In this document: positions 40,627 to 53,799 of the stretch, in pieces
Layout: every line of letters starts with the position of its first letter
Position numbering within the stretch: position 1 is the stretch's first letter
DNA from: Alcanivorax sp. DSM 26293
Lineage (GTDB): Bacteria; Pseudomonadota; Gammaproteobacteria; Pseudomonadales; Alcanivoracaceae
Direction: 5' to 3'
Assembly: GCF_900107995.1 (NCBI RefSeq)
Contig: NZ_FNUM01000002.1
Location: 146,283 to 210,282, forward strand
DNA length: 64,000 nucleotides
Notes under the pieces: model-generated
What the model saw: only the letters and a program-made list of their open reading frames with translations
What the model was told of the DNA's origin: nothing
The model's database searches: none
Program-made: the position numbers and the translations under genes

Positions 40627-42891
40627 ATGCTCAGCAAAGAACTGGAAATGACGCTGAATGAAGCGTTTCGCCATGCACGTAGCCACCGTCATGAATTCAT
40701 GACCGTTGAGCATTTGCTGCTGGCGCTGCTGGATAACGAGGCGGCCATCGAGGTCCTGCGCGCCTGTAGCGCGGATCTGGAGGAACTGCGCGATGCGTTA
40801 AGCCAGTTTATTGAGGACTCCACCCCGCTGTTGCCGGAAAGTGATCCGGATCGTGATACCCAGCCAACCCTGGGGTTCCAGCGTGTGCTCCAGCGCGCCG
40901 TCTTCAGCGTGCAATCCTCCGGCAAGAAAGAGGTGACCGGCGCCAACGTGCTGGTGGCCATCTTTAACGAACAGGAAAGCCAGGCAGTCTATTTCCTCAA
41001 CTGCCAGGATATCCATCGCCTGGACGTGGTGAATTTTATCGCCCACGGCATTTCCCAGGTGCAGGATGCGGAGCCGTCCATGGAGGCGGAACAGGACATG
41101 GAAAATGCCGGGGAGAGTGCCCCGGCCAGCGCCCTGGAAAACTATGCCAGCAACCTGAATGAGCTGGCCCGTGCGGACCGCATTGATCCGCTGGTGGGGC
41201 GTGCTTTCGAAATAGAGCGGGCGGCCCAGATACTCTGCCGTCGCCGCAAGAATAACCCGCTCCTGGTGGGCGAGCCCGGTGTCGGCAAGACCGCTATCGC
41301 TGAGGGTCTGGCACGGATGATCGTGGAAGAGAAGGTGCCGGAACCACTGCTGGATGCCACCGTCTATTCCCTGGATCTGGGCGCGTTACTGGCCGGTACC
41401 AAGTACCGTGGCGATTTTGAGAAACGCCTGAAATCGGTGCTGGCCGAATTGAAGAAAGACCCCAACTCGATTCTCTTCATCGATGAGATCCATACCATCA
41501 TCGGCGCAGGTGCCGCTTCTGGTGGGGTCATGGATGCCTCCAACCTTCTCAAGCCGATGTTGGCCAGTGGCGAGCTGAAGTGCATGGGCTCGACCACCTT
41601 CCAGGAATACCGTGGTGTATTCGAGAAGGATCGGGCCCTGTCGCGCCGGTTCCAGAAAATCGATGTGGTAGAGCCCTCGGTGGAAGATACCGTGGGGATT
41701 CTCAAAGGGTTGAAGAGCCGTTTTGAGCAGCACCACGATGTGACCTACAGCGATGCCGCGCTCAAGGCGGCGGCGGAGCTCAGTGCCCGTTATATCAATG
41801 ATCGCTACCTGCCGGACAAGGCCATTGATGTGATTGACGAGGTGGGTGCCTGGCAACGTTTGCGCCCGGAAGACCAGCGCAAGCACACCATTGACGAGTC
41901 TGACGTGGAAGACATGGTGGCCAAGATCGCGCGCATTCCTCCCAAGCAGGTGTCGTCTTCCGACAAGGAACTGCTGCGTAATCTGGAGCGGGACCTGAAG
42001 ATGACCGTGTTCGGGCAGGAGGAAGCCATTGATACCATCTCGGCGGCCATCAAGCTGTCCCGTGCCGGCCTCAAGGGCGAACACAAGCCCATTGGCAGTT
42101 TCATGTTTGCCGGCCCCACCGGGGTGGGCAAGACCGAGGTGAGCCGGCAACTGGCCCGAGCTCTGGGTGTGGAACTGGTGCGCTTTGACATGTCCGAGTA
42201 CATGGAGCGTCATACCGTGAGCCGCTTGATCGGCGCACCCCCGGGCTACGTGGGTTATGACCAGGGCGGTCTGCTCACCGAGGCCGTGACCAAGACGCCT
42301 CACTGTGTGCTGCTTCTGGACGAAATCGAAAAGGCTCACCCGGAGGTATTCAACATCCTGTTGCAGGTCATGGACAATGCCACGCTGACCGACAATAACG
42401 GTCGCAAGGCGGATTTCCGCAACGTGATTGTGATCATGACCACCAACGCTGGCGTGGAAGTGCTGAACAAGCGCACCATCGGCTTCACGGAGCAGGACAA
42501 CAGCACCGATGGCATGGAGATGCTGAAAAAGGTCTTCACCCCCGAGTTCCGCAACCGCCTGGATGGCATCATCCAGTTCAAGCCGCTGTCCACAGAGGTC
42601 ATCCTCGGTGTGGTGGACAAGTTCCTGGTGGAACTGCAGGCGCAACTGGACGAGAAAGGCGTGGTGCTCAACGTGGACAAGGCGGCGCGTACCTGGCTGG
42701 CGGACAAGGGCTATGACAAGGATATGGGGGCACGCCCCATGGCCCGCCTGATTCAGGAACAGCTCAAGAAGCCGCTGGCGGAAAAGCTGCTGTTCGGGGA
42801 GCTTTCAGCTAACGGTGGCCAGGTCGATGTGACCGAGAAGGACGGCCAACTGTCGCTTACCGTCAAGGCGGCGGAGCCGGAGCCAGCGTAG
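40627..42891 (+). CDS. clpA: ClpA, ATPase subunit of ClpAP protease
   Basis: 754 residues. An N-terminal ClpS-binding repeat domain (about 1-145) is followed by two AAA+ modules with Walker A GEPGVGKT (about residue 215) and GPTGVGKT (about 496), Walker B LFIDEIH and LLLDEIEKAHP, and the pore loops KYRGDFE and GYVGYDQGG. It unfolds substrates for ClpP, which is not in the window. Its 3' end faces infA across repeat T3. Confidence 0.96.
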   Translation: MLSKELEMTLNEAFRHARSHRHEFMTVEHLLLALLDNEAAIEVLRACSADLEELRDALSQFIEDSTPLLPESDPDRDTQPTLGFQRVLQRAVFSVQSSGKKEVTGANVLVAIFNEQESQAVYFLNCQDIHRLDVVNFIAHGISQVQDAEPSMEAEQDMENAGESAPASALENYASNLNELARADRIDPLVGRAFEIERAAQILCRRRKNNPLLVGEPGVGKTAIAEGLARMIVEEKVPEPLLDATVYSLDLGALLAGTKYRGDFEKRLKSVLAELKKDPNSILFIDEIHTIIGAGAASGGVMDASNLLKPMLASGELKCMGSTTFQEYRGVFEKDRALSRRFQKIDVVEPSVEDTVGILKGLKSRFEQHHDVTYSDAALKAAAELSARYINDRYLPDKAIDVIDEVGAWQRLRPEDQRKHTIDESDVEDMVAKIARIPPKQVSSSDKELLRNLERDLKMTVFGQEEAIDTISAAIKLSRAGLKGEHKPIGSFMFAGPTGVGKTEVSRQLARALGVELVRFDMSEYMERHTVSRLIGAPPGYVGYDQGGLLTEAVTKTPHCVLLLDEIEKAHPEVFNILLQVMDNATLTDNNGRKADFRNVIVIMTTNAGVEVLNKRTIGFTEQDNSTDGMEMLKKVFTPEFRNRLDGIIQFKPLSTEVILGVVDKFLVELQAQLDEKGVVLNVDKAARTWLADKGYDKDMGARPMARLIQEQLKKPLAEKLLFGELSANGGQVDVTEKDGQLSLTVKAAEPEPA

Positions 42892-42931
42892 AAGCAATTG
42901 ATAGTTGATAATTGACAGTTGAAAACGAGAA

Positions 42932-42965
42932 ACGAAAAAACCCGGCAAAGCCGGGTTTTTCGTCA
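42932..42965 (+). terminator. clpA terminator
   Basis: ACGAAAAAACCCGGC pairs with GCCGGGTTTTTCGT apart from one bulged A, around AAA. It has A and T tracts on both sides, so it could act in both directions. Confidence 0.9.
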
Positions 42966-43026
42966 GGAATAGATGTTAAGCAAGGGGGCCTGCACCTCTG
43001 CAGGTTTCCGCAAAACATAGAAAAAG

Positions 43027-43066
43027 AAAATACCCCTGGCTCACGAAGAGGCAGGGGTATTTTTTT
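43027..43066 (-). terminator. infA terminator
   Basis: AAAATACCCCTG (43027-43038) pairs with CAGGGGTATTTT (43052-43063) around 13 bases, followed on the plus strand by further T and flanked on the minus strand by TTTTCTTTTT. The position suits termination of infA. Confidence 0.88.
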
Positions 43067-43104
43067 AGCTATCAATTGTCAATTATCAACTGTCAATTGA
43101 AGGC

Positions 43105-43323
43105 TTATTTCATGCGGAACGTAATACGGCCCTTGGTCAGGTCATAGGGGGACATTTCCACCTTGACCCGGTCACCGGTGAGAATGCGGATATAGAATTT
43201 ACGCATCTTCCCGGAGATATGGGCGGTAATAACATGACCGTTGTCCAGCTTCACACGAAACATCGTGTTCGGCAGGGTTTCAACGATGACACCTTCTAGT
43301 TCAATCTGCTCTTCTTTCGCCAT
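43105..43323 (-). CDS. infA: Translation initiation factor IF-1
   Basis: 72 residues, an S1/OB-fold protein near-identical in type to all bacterial IF-1: [20 protein letters not shown] (first 20), then [19 protein letters not shown] and [17 protein letters not shown]. It binds the 30S A site. It lies in the N-degron cluster, as in E. coli and Pseudomonas. Confidence 0.97.
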   Translation of the reverse strand: MAKEEQIELEGVIVETLPNTMFRVKLDNGHVITAHISGKMRKFYIRILTGDRVKVEMSPYDLTKGRITFRMK

Positions 43324-43444
43324 CCAACGAATACCTTGGGTTACCGGCTATTAGCGGGCGCAATTGTGCCGGAAAAGACGCCGGGCTGCAAAAGAAGTTG
43401 GGACGGGAAAGAAAAGCGGGTTATTCCAGGTGGTATCGGGCGCT

Positions 43445-44158
43445 CTAGTCCTTCTTGAACTCTTTCCAGGCACCACTGCGGAGGATTTCCAGGGGCTGGT
43501 ACTGGCTCTTGTAGGCCATCTTCTGACACTGGTCAATCCAGTACCCCAGATAGAGATAGGGAAGCTCCAGGTGATGGCACTGACGAATCTGCCAGAGCAG
43601 GGCCATTACCCCCAGGCTGCGCTCCGCCAGTGTCGGGTCAAAGAAGGTATAAACCGCAGAGAGACCGTCCGCCAGCTGATCGGTCACGGCCACCGCCAGC
43701 AGGTCTCCCTGGCGGCGGAAGCAGTAGAAGTGGGTATCCGCCCAGTCGCAGGTCAGGAAATTGGTAAATTGCTCCTCCGAAGGCGGATACATGTCGCCGT
43801 CACCGTGCCGCTGATCAATATACGCGGCGTAAAGGTTGTAGAACTCACGGGTGTAGCGGGCCGGCTCACGATGAACCGTAAGATCCCGGTTGGCTTTCTC
43901 GATACGCCGATGACGGCGCCGGGGTTGGAAATCCGCCACCCGGACCCGGGCGGGAATACAGGCGTTGCAGCCCTCGCAGTGCGGCCGGTAGAGATAATCG
44001 CCGCTGCGACGAAACCCCAGCAAGCTCAGTTCGCTGTAGAGCTCTGGTGACAATTTGGCCTGGGGGTCCACAAACAGGGTAGAGGCCTGGCGGTCCTCCA
44101 GGTAACTGCAGCTGTGGGCCGGGGTGCGGAAGAACCGCAGCGTGGACAGATCGGTCAT
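43445..44158 (-). CDS. bpt: Bpt, aspartate/glutamate leucyltransferase
   Basis: 237 residues of the ATE1-like family. The N-terminal cluster CEGCNACIPARVRV has the conserved cysteines, RRHRRIEKAN follows, and VYTFFDPTLAERSLGVMALL is the acyltransferase core. Bpt adds Leu to N-terminal Asp or Glu, making secondary N-degrons into ones ClpS reads. It is 111 bases from the next gene, aat, on the same strand. Confidence 0.95.
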   Translation of the reverse strand: MTDLSTLRFFRTPAHSCSYLEDRQASTLFVDPQAKLSPELYSELSLLGFRRSGDYLYRPHCEGCNACIPARVRVADFQPRRRHRRIEKANRDLTVHREPARYTREFYNLYAAYIDQRHGDGDMYPPSEEQFTNFLTCDWADTHFYCFRRQGDLLAVAVTDQLADGLSAVYTFFDPTLAERSLGVMALLWQIRQCHHLELPYLYLGYWIDQCQKMAYKSQYQPLEILRSGAWKEFKKD

Positions 44159-44269
44159 GGCCTCAGTGTAGCGAATATCCTGGTGGAAGCCATATCCCTG
44201 AGAGGGGGCAGGGGCGCTAATTCTGCCCTTTTCCGGGAGAGGAGCGGCGCAGCTTCTGTCGCTGGCGCC

Positions 44270-44992
44270 CTAGCGCGCGCTTTCGAGGATCAGGGACCGG
44301 TCCCAATCGGTATCCGGCCAGCGCTCTGCCTTGGCAGCGTCAGGAATCAGCTGGTGCAGCAGACCCTCAAAAGTGGGTCGGTCAATCAGTTCGGCGCCCA
44401 GGGTCAGCAGGTGCGGGTTTTCCACCTGGGCATCAATCAGTTCGATGCCGAGGGTGGGCGCCAGGGCGCGCAGTGCCGCAAAGGCCATCTTTGAGCCATT
44501 TTGTCTTGGCGATACCATGGATTCCCCGAAGAAGACCCCACCCAGCTTGATACCGTAAACGCCGCCGGCAATGGCGCCGTCCTGCCAGATCTCCAGGCTG
44601 TGGGCGAAGCCAAGCTGGTGCAGGTCCACATAGGCAGTGATCATTTCTTCGCTGATCCAGGTGCCCATCCCATCCGCCCGGGGGGCGGCACACAGGCGCA
44701 TCACCGATTCAAAGTCGCGATCCAGGGTGACAGTAAAGTCGGTCCGGCGCAGATGGCGGGTCAGGCTCCGGCTGACATGTATCCGTTGCGGGCGAATCAC
44801 ACAACGTGGGGCAGGGGACCACCAGAGGATGGGTTGATAATCCGCGTCGTACCAGGGAAAGATGCCCAACGAATAAGCCCGGAGGAGTGTCTCCGGGCTC
44901 AGATCGGCCCCGGCGGCCAGCAGGCCGTCCGGGTCGCGCAGGGCGGTGCGGGTATCCGGGAACGGGGTTCCCGGCTCCAGCCACGGCACCAT
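44270..44992 (-). CDS. aat: Aat, leucyl/phenylalanyl-tRNA-protein transferase
   Basis: 240 residues. LLAAGADLSPETLLRAYSLGIFPWY and ILWWSPAPRCVI are the family start (quoted as AYSLGIFPWY and WWSPAPRCV); GGVYGIKLGGVFFGESMVS is the tRNA-aminoacyl pocket. It adds Leu or Phe to N-terminal Lys or Arg, creating N-degrons. Start ATG is 3 bases before the trxB stop, so trxB-aat-bpt may be one transcript. Confidence 0.96.
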   Translation of the reverse strand: MVPWLEPGTPFPDTRTALRDPDGLLAAGADLSPETLLRAYSLGIFPWYDADYQPILWWSPAPRCVIRPQRIHVSRSLTRHLRRTDFTVTLDRDFESVMRLCAAPRADGMGTWISEEMITAYVDLHQLGFAHSLEIWQDGAIAGGVYGIKLGGVFFGESMVSPRQNGSKMAFAALRALAPTLGIELIDAQVENPHLLTLGAELIDRPTFEGLLHQLIPDAAKAERWPDTDWDRSLILESAR

Positions 44993-44995
44993 GGC

Positions 44996-45976
<981 letters not shown>

Positions 45977-46114
45977 TCACCCAGCTAATGGGGGTGCGGC
46001 ACTGCACATTCAAGGCGTGTGAAAACTACCGTAAAACCGGGGTGACGTGAAGCCTATCGATCCTATAGATTTGGCCAACCGACTCCACGCCGGGCAGGCA
46101 GCCAGGGGGAATTG

Positions 46115-46123
46115 TGCGATAAT
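46115..46123 (+). promoter_or_regulatory. Candidate extended -10 upstream of ftsK
   Basis: TGCGATAAT (TG at 46115, GATAAT at 46118-46123) lies 130 bases before ftsK; a second candidate, TATAAT at 46181-46186, is closer. No LexA box (CTG-N10-CAG type) that I can see occurs in the 309-base trxB-ftsK gap, which holds no other gene. Confidence 0.4.
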
Positions 46124-46252
46124 GCCCGGCGGCTCGACCGGGCCGGGGCCACAAAGCTGGCCGCTCCCAGCGGGATTGACTATAATCGCAATAATTTCAA
46201 TTCGTTATCAGCACTTTTTTAAGCGTAACTTTATGAATGCGAGGGGCGAGGC

Positions 46253-48568
46253 GTGAGTAAAACGGTTGCCGGGCAAGGACAGTCCGGGTTTTCCCGCCAT
46301 CTCAAGCGCGGTTTGGTAGAAGGCATGGTGATCGCCCTGATTGCCCTGTCCCTGTATCTGCTGCTGGCGCTGATCAGTTTCGACAGCCGGGATCCGGGTT
46401 GGTCCTATGTGGGCAATGTGGATGCGGTGCGCAATGCCGCCGGCCGGGCAGGGGCGTTCAGCGCTGACTTGCTGCTGGGCCTGTTCGGCTACATGGCTTA
46501 TCTGTTTCCGGTGCTGGTGGGCTTTTGGGCCACCAAGGTGCTGAGAGAGCGCCATGCGGGTCTGCCGGGCAGCTGGCCATTATTCAGCCTGCGCCTGGTG
46601 GGCTTTGTCCTGACCATGCTGGCGGGAACCGCACTGTCCTACATGCACTTCACCGTGGGGGATGCCCTGCCGGAAGGGGCAGGGGGGATTCTCGGCCACG
46701 AGGTCGGTGCCGCGGCACTGGACGGTTTTAACCCCTTGGGCGGCTCACTGATCATGGTGGCCCTGTTCCTGATCGGGGTGACGATCTTTACGGATCTGTC
46801 ATGGATCGCTCTGGCCGAAGGGCTGGGTGCCCTGGTGCTGGGGGCCTTCGAGAAAATCCCCGCCTGGTGGCAGGCTCGCCGCAAGAAGCGCGAGGAAGCC
46901 CAGCAGAAGAAAGAGGCCCATGAAAAGCGCGCCAAGGTGATCAGCGAAGCGAAGAAGAAAGCCGAGACCCGCACCCCGCCGAAGATCGCCAAACCGGCCA
47001 AACCGGTGGAGAAGAGCGCCCGGGTCCAGAAGGAGAAACAGCAGAAACTCTTTACCACCGAGGTTACTGGCGAGCTGCCACCGCTGGTGCTCCTGGATCA
47101 GGTGGAAGAGTCCAAAGGGGGCTTTTCCGAGGAAGCCCTGGAAGGCATGTCTCGCCTGCTGGAAATCAAGCTCAAGGACTTCAATATCGAAGCGGAAGTG
47201 GTGGCGGTGCAGCCCGGCCCGGTGATTACCCGCTTTGAAATCCAGCCGGCACCGGGCATCAAGGTGTCGCGAATCACTAACCTGGCCAAGGATCTGGCTC
47301 GCTCCCTGGCGGTGATCAGTGTGCGGGTGGTGGAAGTGATCCCCGGCAAGACCACCGTCGGTATCGAGATTCCCAATGAACAACGGGAAATGATCCGCTT
47401 TACCGAAGTGGTCGGCACCCAGATGTTCGACCAGTCTCCGTCACCGTTGACCATGGCGCTGGGCAAGGACATTGCCGGTAACCCGGTCATGGCCGATCTG
47501 GCCAAGATGCCCCACTTGCTGGTGGCGGGCACCACCGGCTCGGGTAAATCGGTGGGCGTGAACGCCATGCTGCTTTCCATGCTGTTCAAGTCCAGCCCGG
47601 AAGATGTGCGGATGATCCTGATTGACCCCAAGATGCTGGAGTTGGCGGTCTACGATGGCATCCCCCATCTGCTGACTCCGGTGGTCACTGACATGAAGGA
47701 GGCCGCCGGCGCCCTGCGTTGGGGGGTGGGTGAAATGGAGCGTCGCTACCGGCTGATGGCATCCATGGGCGTACGTAACCTTTCCGGCTATAACCGCAAG
47801 GTGGCAGACGCCAAGAAGGCGGGCCAGCCGCTCAAGGACCCCATGTGGAAGCCGGACGACCCCATGAATCTGGAGGAAGAGGCACCACTGGCGGAGCATC
47901 TGCCCTACATTGTCATCGTGATTGATGAATTTGCCGACATGATGATGATCGTCGGCAAGAAGGTGGAAGAGCTGATTGCCCGTATTGCCCAGAAGGCCCG
48001 GGCCGCCGGTATCCACCTGATTCTTGCCACCCAGCGGCCATCCGTGGACGTGATCACCGGCCTGATCAAGGCCAACGTGCCGTCGCGGATCGGTTTCCAG
48101 GTGTCCTCCAAGATCGATTCCCGCACGGTGCTGGACCAGGGTGGGGCGGAGCAACTGCTCGGCCACGGTGACATGCTTTATTTGCCCGGCGGCAAAAGTG
48201 TTCCGGAACGTGTTCACGGCGCCTTTGTCTCAGATGAAGAGGTACACCGGGTCTGTGACGATTGGCGCAAACGCGGTGAGCCCAACTATCTGGACGAAAT
48301 TCTGGATGGTGGCAGTGATCTCAATGCGCCCATGCCGGGTATGGAAAGTGCCGGTGGCGGGGGCGATGACGAAAACGACCCGCTTTATGACGAGGCGGTG
48401 GCCTATGTGACCCAGTCGCGCCGGGCTTCCATTTCGTCCGTACAGCGGAAACTGAAAATCGGCTACAACCGTGCCGCCCGTCTGGTGGAAGCCATGGAGA
48501 TGGCCGGGGTTGTCAGCGAGGCGGGGCACAACGGCCAGCGCGAAGTGCTGGCGCCGCCGCCGGTTTAA
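46253..48568 (+). CDS. ftsK: FtsK DNA translocase
   Basis: 771 residues from a GTG start; the two ATGs just upstream (46233, 46237) are in other frames and hit stops, and GAGGGGCGAG is an ideal ribosome-binding site for the GTG. Four N-terminal membrane segments (about 25-190), a short Lys/Ala/Glu linker, the motor with Walker A GTTGSGKS (426-433) and [11 protein letters not shown], and a C-terminal gamma winged helix ([21 protein letters not shown]). It couples chromosome dimer resolution to division. The linker is much shorter than in E. coli. Confidence 0.95.
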   Translation: MSKTVAGQGQSGFSRHLKRGLVEGMVIALIALSLYLLLALISFDSRDPGWSYVGNVDAVRNAAGRAGAFSADLLLGLFGYMAYLFPVLVGFWATKVLRERHAGLPGSWPLFSLRLVGFVLTMLAGTALSYMHFTVGDALPEGAGGILGHEVGAAALDGFNPLGGSLIMVALFLIGVTIFTDLSWIALAEGLGALVLGAFEKIPAWWQARRKKREEAQQKKEAHEKRAKVISEAKKKAETRTPPKIAKPAKPVEKSARVQKEKQQKLFTTEVTGELPPLVLLDQVEESKGGFSEEALEGMSRLLEIKLKDFNIEAEVVAVQPGPVITRFEIQPAPGIKVSRITNLAKDLARSLAVISVRVVEVIPGKTTVGIEIPNEQREMIRFTEVVGTQMFDQSPSPLTMALGKDIAGNPVMADLAKMPHLLVAGTTGSGKSVGVNAMLLSMLFKSSPEDVRMILIDPKMLELAVYDGIPHLLTPVVTDMKEAAGALRWGVGEMERRYRLMASMGVRNLSGYNRKVADAKKAGQPLKDPMWKPDDPMNLEEEAPLAEHLPYIVIVIDEFADMMMIVGKKVEELIARIAQKARAAGIHLILATQRPSVDVITGLIKANVPSRIGFQVSSKIDSRTVLDQGGAEQLLGHGDMLYLPGGKSVPERVHGAFVSDEEVHRVCDDWRKRGEPNYLDEILDGGSDLNAPMPGMESAGGGGDDENDPLYDEAVAYVTQSRRASISSVQRKLKIGYNRAARLVEAMEMAGVVSEAGHNGQREVLAPPPV

Positions 48569-48580
48569 CAAGGAGTTTCA

Positions 48581-49195
48581 ATGCGCAAGCTGTTAACGGG
48601 TTTACTGATCATGCCGTCCCTGTTGTGGGCGGCCCCTACCGATGAGCTGCTGTCCAAGCTGCAGAAGCTGGAATCCATGAAGGGCCAGTTTGAACAGATG
48701 GTGCTGGACCAGGGTGGTACCCACATGCAGGAAGCGGAAGGGGAGTTTCAGGTGGCCCGGGGCAACCGCTTCTACTGGTCCACGGCAATGCCTTTCGAGC
48801 AACTGGCGGTGTCCGATGGCAGCACCGTCTGGGTCTATGACAAGGATCTGGAACAAGTGGTGGTGCGGCCCCTGAGTCAGGACCTTGGCCAGACCCCTGC
48901 GCTGCTGTTTGGCGGCAAACCTGCTGACGTGGCCGAGGCCTTCGCCATTTCCGAGCGTAGCCGGGAGGGAGAAAGCGTCACCTACCGCCTCAAGCCGAAA
49001 GGCAGCGATCCCTTGTTCGACCAGCTGGATGTGACGTTCGAGGGCGACAAGCCCCGTTCCATGCGTCTGCAGGATGCCCTGGGTCAGCAAACCGTGATCG
49101 ATTTTCGCGACTTGATGATCAACACCGGCATTGATGCCGCGTTGTTCAACTTCGTGCCGCCGGAAGGCACGGATGTGATCCAGCAACAACAATGA
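48581..49195 (+). CDS. lolA: LolA, periplasmic lipoprotein chaperone
   Basis: 204 residues with a signal peptide of about 18 residues (ending LLWAAP). [31 protein letters not shown] and VDF-like strands match LolA, which carries lipoproteins from LolCDE to LolB. It begins 12 bases after ftsK and overlaps rarA by 4 bases, as in E. coli order. Confidence 0.93.
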   Translation: MRKLLTGLLIMPSLLWAAPTDELLSKLQKLESMKGQFEQMVLDQGGTHMQEAEGEFQVARGNRFYWSTAMPFEQLAVSDGSTVWVYDKDLEQVVVRPLSQDLGQTPALLFGGKPADVAEAFAISERSREGESVTYRLKPKGSDPLFDQLDVTFEGDKPRSMRLQDALGQQTVIDFRDLMINTGIDAALFNFVPPEGTDVIQQQQ

Positions 49196-50523
49196 ACGAC
49201 CTGTTCGCCACCGACGCTGCCCGGCAGGCACAGCCCCTGGCGGCACGCCTGCGTCCCACCTCGCTGGACGAGTACGTGGGGCAGCAGCATCTGGTGGGCG
49301 ACGGCAAACCTTTTCGCCAGGCACTGGAGCGGGGTCAACTGCATTCCATGATCCTGTGGGGGCCGCCGGGGACCGGCAAGACCACCCTGGCGTTGATTCT
49401 GGCCCAGGCGGTGGATGCGGCCTTTATCACGCTTTCCGCAGTGCTATCCGGGGTCAAGGATATCCGCGCGGCGGTGGAACAGGCGCAGGTCCGCCTGGGC
49501 CAGGGGCGGCGCACGGTCCTGTTCGTGGACGAGGTGCACCGCTTTAACAAGGCCCAGCAGGACGCCTTCCTGCCCCATGTGGAAGAGGGCACCATCACCT
49601 TTATCGGTGCCACCACGGAAAATCCCTCTTTCGAGCTCAACAACGCCTTGCTGTCCCGGGCCCGGGTCTACCGACTGCGCTCACTGACCGCGGAGGACCT
49701 GCACGGTTTGCTTTCCCGGGCCCTGGCGGACCCGACCCTGAAAGGCATGGAGCTTGACGGTGATGCTCGCCAGCTATTGCTCAACTACGCCGATGGTGAT
49801 GCCCGGCGATTGCTGAATATGCTGGAAGTGGCGGCGGATCTGGCTGACGGCGAATCCCCGGTCATCGATGCGGCGCTGATGCGGGAAGTGCTTCGCGATG
49901 CGGTGCGTCGGTTCGACAAGGGCGGGGATCTGTTTTATGACCAGATCAGCGCGCTGCACAAATCCGTTCGCGGGTCTGATCCGGATGCGGCGCTGTACTG
50001 GTTTGCGCGCATGCTGGACGGTGGCTGTGACCCCCTGTACATTGCCCGCCGCGTGGTGCGCATGGCCAGTGAAGAAGTGGCCAATGCTGACCCCAGAGCG
50101 CTGACGCTTTGCCTTCAGGCCTGGGATGTGCAGGAGCGGCTGGGCAGCCCGGAAGGTGAGCTGGCCATCGCCCAGGCCATTGCTTACCTGGCTGTGGCGC
50201 CCAAGAGCAATGCGGTTTACAAGGCCTATAACCAGGCCCGGGCGCTGGTACGTGAGCACCCCACCGATGAGGTGCCACTGCATCTGCGCAATGCGCCCAC
50301 CCAGTTGATGAAAGATGAAGGCTTCGGTGCCGAGTATCATTACGCCCACGATTTTCCGGATGCCTTTGTGGCTGGCGAGAACTACTTTCCGCCCAGCCTC
50401 AGCAGGACCCGCTTGTACGAACCGGTGAACCGGGGGCTGGAAATCAAGGTGTCGGAAAAGCTGGCGCGTCTGCGCGAGCTGAACCAGCAAAGTGACTGGC
50501 AACGCTACGGGGACGAGTCATGA
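49192..50523 (+). CDS. rarA: RarA/MgsA, replication-associated recombination ATPase
   Basis: 443 residues. Walker [10 protein letters not shown] (57-65), Walker [20 protein letters not shown] and sensor 1 [14 protein letters not shown] are the clamp-loader-like AAA+ motifs of RarA/WRNIP1; the C-terminal tetramerisation part ([19 protein letters not shown]) is present. It acts at stalled forks. It overlaps lolA and crcB by 4 bases each. Confidence 0.95.
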   Translation: MNDLFATDAARQAQPLAARLRPTSLDEYVGQQHLVGDGKPFRQALERGQLHSMILWGPPGTGKTTLALILAQAVDAAFITLSAVLSGVKDIRAAVEQAQVRLGQGRRTVLFVDEVHRFNKAQQDAFLPHVEEGTITFIGATTENPSFELNNALLSRARVYRLRSLTAEDLHGLLSRALADPTLKGMELDGDARQLLLNYADGDARRLLNMLEVAADLADGESPVIDAALMREVLRDAVRRFDKGGDLFYDQISALHKSVRGSDPDAALYWFARMLDGGCDPLYIARRVVRMASEEVANADPRALTLCLQAWDVQERLGSPEGELAIAQAIAYLAVAPKSNAVYKAYNQARALVREHPTDEVPLHLRNAPTQLMKDEGFGAEYHYAHDFPDAFVAGENYFPPSLSRTRLYEPVNRGLEIKVSEKLARLRELNQQSDWQRYGDES

Positions 50524-50912
50524 ATATGGCAACCCTGGCGCCCTGGCTGGCTGTTGCCGGCGGCGGAGCTCTTGGTGCCAGCCTGCGTTTTGCCACTACG
50601 CTGTGGATCGGTGTGCCGACCATGCCGACCTGGCCCTGGGCCACCTTCGGGGTGAATCTGGTGGGCAGTTTTTTGTTCGGCTTTCTGGCGGTGGCTCTGG
50701 CCAGCCTGCCGGTGGGTGAGCTCTGGCGGCTGGCGTTGATGACCGGCATGCTCGGCGCGTTGACCACGTTTTCCACCTTCTCCTTCGAACTGGTTCGATT
50801 GGTGGAAGTGAAGGCCTACGGGATGGCGGCTGGATATGCCCTGGCGTCGGTGCTGGTCTGTTTTTGTCTCGGTGGGCTGGGGTTGCTGCTGGGACGGTTG
50901 GTGTTCGAGTAA
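50520..50912 (+). CDS. crcB: CrcB/Fluc fluoride channel
   Basis: 130 residues with four membrane helices. [19 protein letters not shown] and TTFSTFSFE (the Phe-box and central Na site region) are the family signatures. It exports fluoride as a dual-topology dimer. The start overlaps rarA (ATGA). No fluoride riboswitch is expected or seen, since it is inside an operon. Confidence 0.93.
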   Translation: MNMATLAPWLAVAGGGALGASLRFATTLWIGVPTMPTWPWATFGVNLVGSFLFGFLAVALASLPVGELWRLALMTGMLGALTTFSTFSFELVRLVEVKAYGMAAGYALASVLVCFCLGGLGLLLGRLVFE

Positions 50913-50923
50913 CGATTGCCTGA

Positions 50924-52375
<1,452 letters not shown>

Positions 52376-52407
52376 CACGCTCCCGGTCATTGAAACAGGG
52401 AGCAATC

Positions 52408-53799
52408 ATGGAATTCCTGCCAATCAGCTGGCGTCTGCAGGGCAAATCGGCCCTGTTGGTGGGGGGCGGCGAAGTGGCCCTGCGTAAGGGGCGTCTCCTG
52501 CACCGATCTGGCGCAAAGGTGAATGTGGTTGCGCCTGAAGTGTGCGCAGAATTGTGCGACATCGTGGCGCAGAGTGGCGGTGAGTGTGTTGAGCGTGCCT
52601 TTGAATCCGGCGATCTGACCGGTCAGGCTTTGGTCATTTGTGCCACTGACGATGGGTCCGTGAATGCCTCGGTGGCACAATTGGCCCAGGAAAAAGGCCT
52701 GCCGGTGAATGTGGTGGATAACCCGTCTCTGGGAGATTTCATCTTTCCGGCTATCGTGGACCGTTCCCCGGTGCTGATCAGTATCAGTTCCTCCGGGGCC
52801 TCGCCGGTACTGGCGCGCAAGCTGCGCAATCAGCTGGAGTCTGCGTTGCCGGCTCGCTGGGGCCGCCTGGCTGACCTGATGGCCCGGTTCCGCCAACCCC
52901 TCAAGGACAAACTCAAGAGCGTGGGCGCCCGCCGCCTGTTCTGGGAGCAGGCCCTGGAAGGTCCCCTGGTCGAAAAAGTCATGGCCGGCAAGGACAGCGA
53001 AGCCGAAGCCATGCTCAGCGAAGCCATCGAGCAGGCCGATGCAGCCCGCTTGAGCCGTGGTGAGGTCTACCTGGTGGGCGCCGGTCCCGGCGACCCGGAC
53101 CTGCTTACTTTCCGCGCCCTGCGCCTGTTGCAGAAAGCCGATGTGGTCCTCTATGACCGTCTGGTGGGACAGGGCATCGTGGATCTGGCCCGGCGGGATG
53201 CGGAACTGGTTTACGTGGGCAAGGCACGGGACAAACACGCCTTGCCCCAGGACAATATCAACGAACTGCTGGTCCATTACGCCAAACAGGGCAAGAAAGT
53301 GTGCCGGCTGAAAGGGGGAGACCCCTTTATCTTTGGCCGCGGCGGCGAGGAAATTGACCTGATCGTGGCGGAGGGCATCGACTTTCAGGTGGTGCCGGGG
53401 ATTACTGCCGCCAGTGGGTGTGCCGCCTATGCCGGTATTCCGTTGACCCACCGTGACCATGCCCAGTCCGTGCGCTTCGTTACCGGCCATCGCAAGGATG
53501 GGACCGTTACCCTTGACTGGGAGCACCTGGTCAGTGAAACGGAGACCGTGGTCTTCTACATGGGGCTGGTGGGGCTGCGACAGATCTGCACTGAGCTGAT
53601 GGAACACGGTCGAGCCGGCGACACGCCCATCGCCCTGGTGTCCCGCGGCACTACCAACCTGCAGGAAGTGATCACCGGTACCCTCGATAGCCTGCCGGAT
53701 CAGATTGAAGGTCGCGAGGTTCATGCGCCGACCTTGATCATTGTTGGCAGTGTGGTGAGCCTGCATTCGCAGTTTGAATGGTTCGGGAAGGGTAATTAA
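52408..53799 (+). CDS. cysG: CysG, multifunctional siroheme synthase
   Basis: 463 residues. N-terminal Met1-about 210: dehydrogenase/ferrochelatase with [18 protein letters not shown]-terminal part: uroporphyrinogen III methyltransferase with [21 protein letters not shown] (quoted as [12 protein letters not shown]) and the [16 protein letters not shown] loop. It makes siroheme for sulfite or nitrite reductase. GGGAG precedes the ATG. Its TAA lies in the left arm of repeat T4. Confidence 0.96.
   Translation: MEFLPISWRLQGKSALLVGGGEVALRKGRLLHRSGAKVNVVAPEVCAELCDIVAQSGGECVERAFESGDLTGQALVICATDDGSVNASVAQLAQEKGLPVNVVDNPSLGDFIFPAIVDRSPVLISISSSGASPVLARKLRNQLESALPARWGRLADLMARFRQPLKDKLKSVGARRLFWEQALEGPLVEKVMAGKDSEAEAMLSEAIEQADAARLSRGEVYLVGAGPGDPDLLTFRALRLLQKADVVLYDRLVGQGIVDLARRDAELVYVGKARDKHALPQDNINELLVHYAKQGKKVCRLKGGDPFIFGRGGEEIDLIVAEGIDFQVVPGITAASGCAAYAGIPLTHRDHAQSVRFVTGHRKDGTVTLDWEHLVSETETVVFYMGLVGLRQICTELMEHGRAGDTPIALVSRGTTNLQEVITGTLDSLPDQIEGREVHAPTLIIVGSVVSLHSQFEWFGKGN

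Larger units (their letters stand above)
42895..43099. repeat. Heptamer-arm inverted repeat around two terminators (locus T3)
   Basis: Left arm 42895-42922: CAATTGA TAGTTGA TAATTGA CAGTTGA. Right arm 43072-43099: TCAATTG TCAATTA TCAACTG TCAATTG. The arms are complementary at 26 of 28 positions. The left begins 3 bases after the clpA stop; the right ends 5 bases before the infA stop. Two terminators and a CCTGCA/TGCAGG hairpin (42989-43004) lie between. Confidence 0.9.

Noticed and set aside
41386-42645. 419-residue open frame antisense to clpA
   Set aside because: His/Gln/Leu-rich shadow of the clpA coding frame; no ribosome-binding site or homology recognised.
46233-46256. Seven-codon ORF (MNARGEA) overlapping the ftsK start, possible leader peptide
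   Set aside because: It has no good ribosome-binding site of its own and no regulatory codon run; its sequence is simply the ftsK ribosome-binding site.
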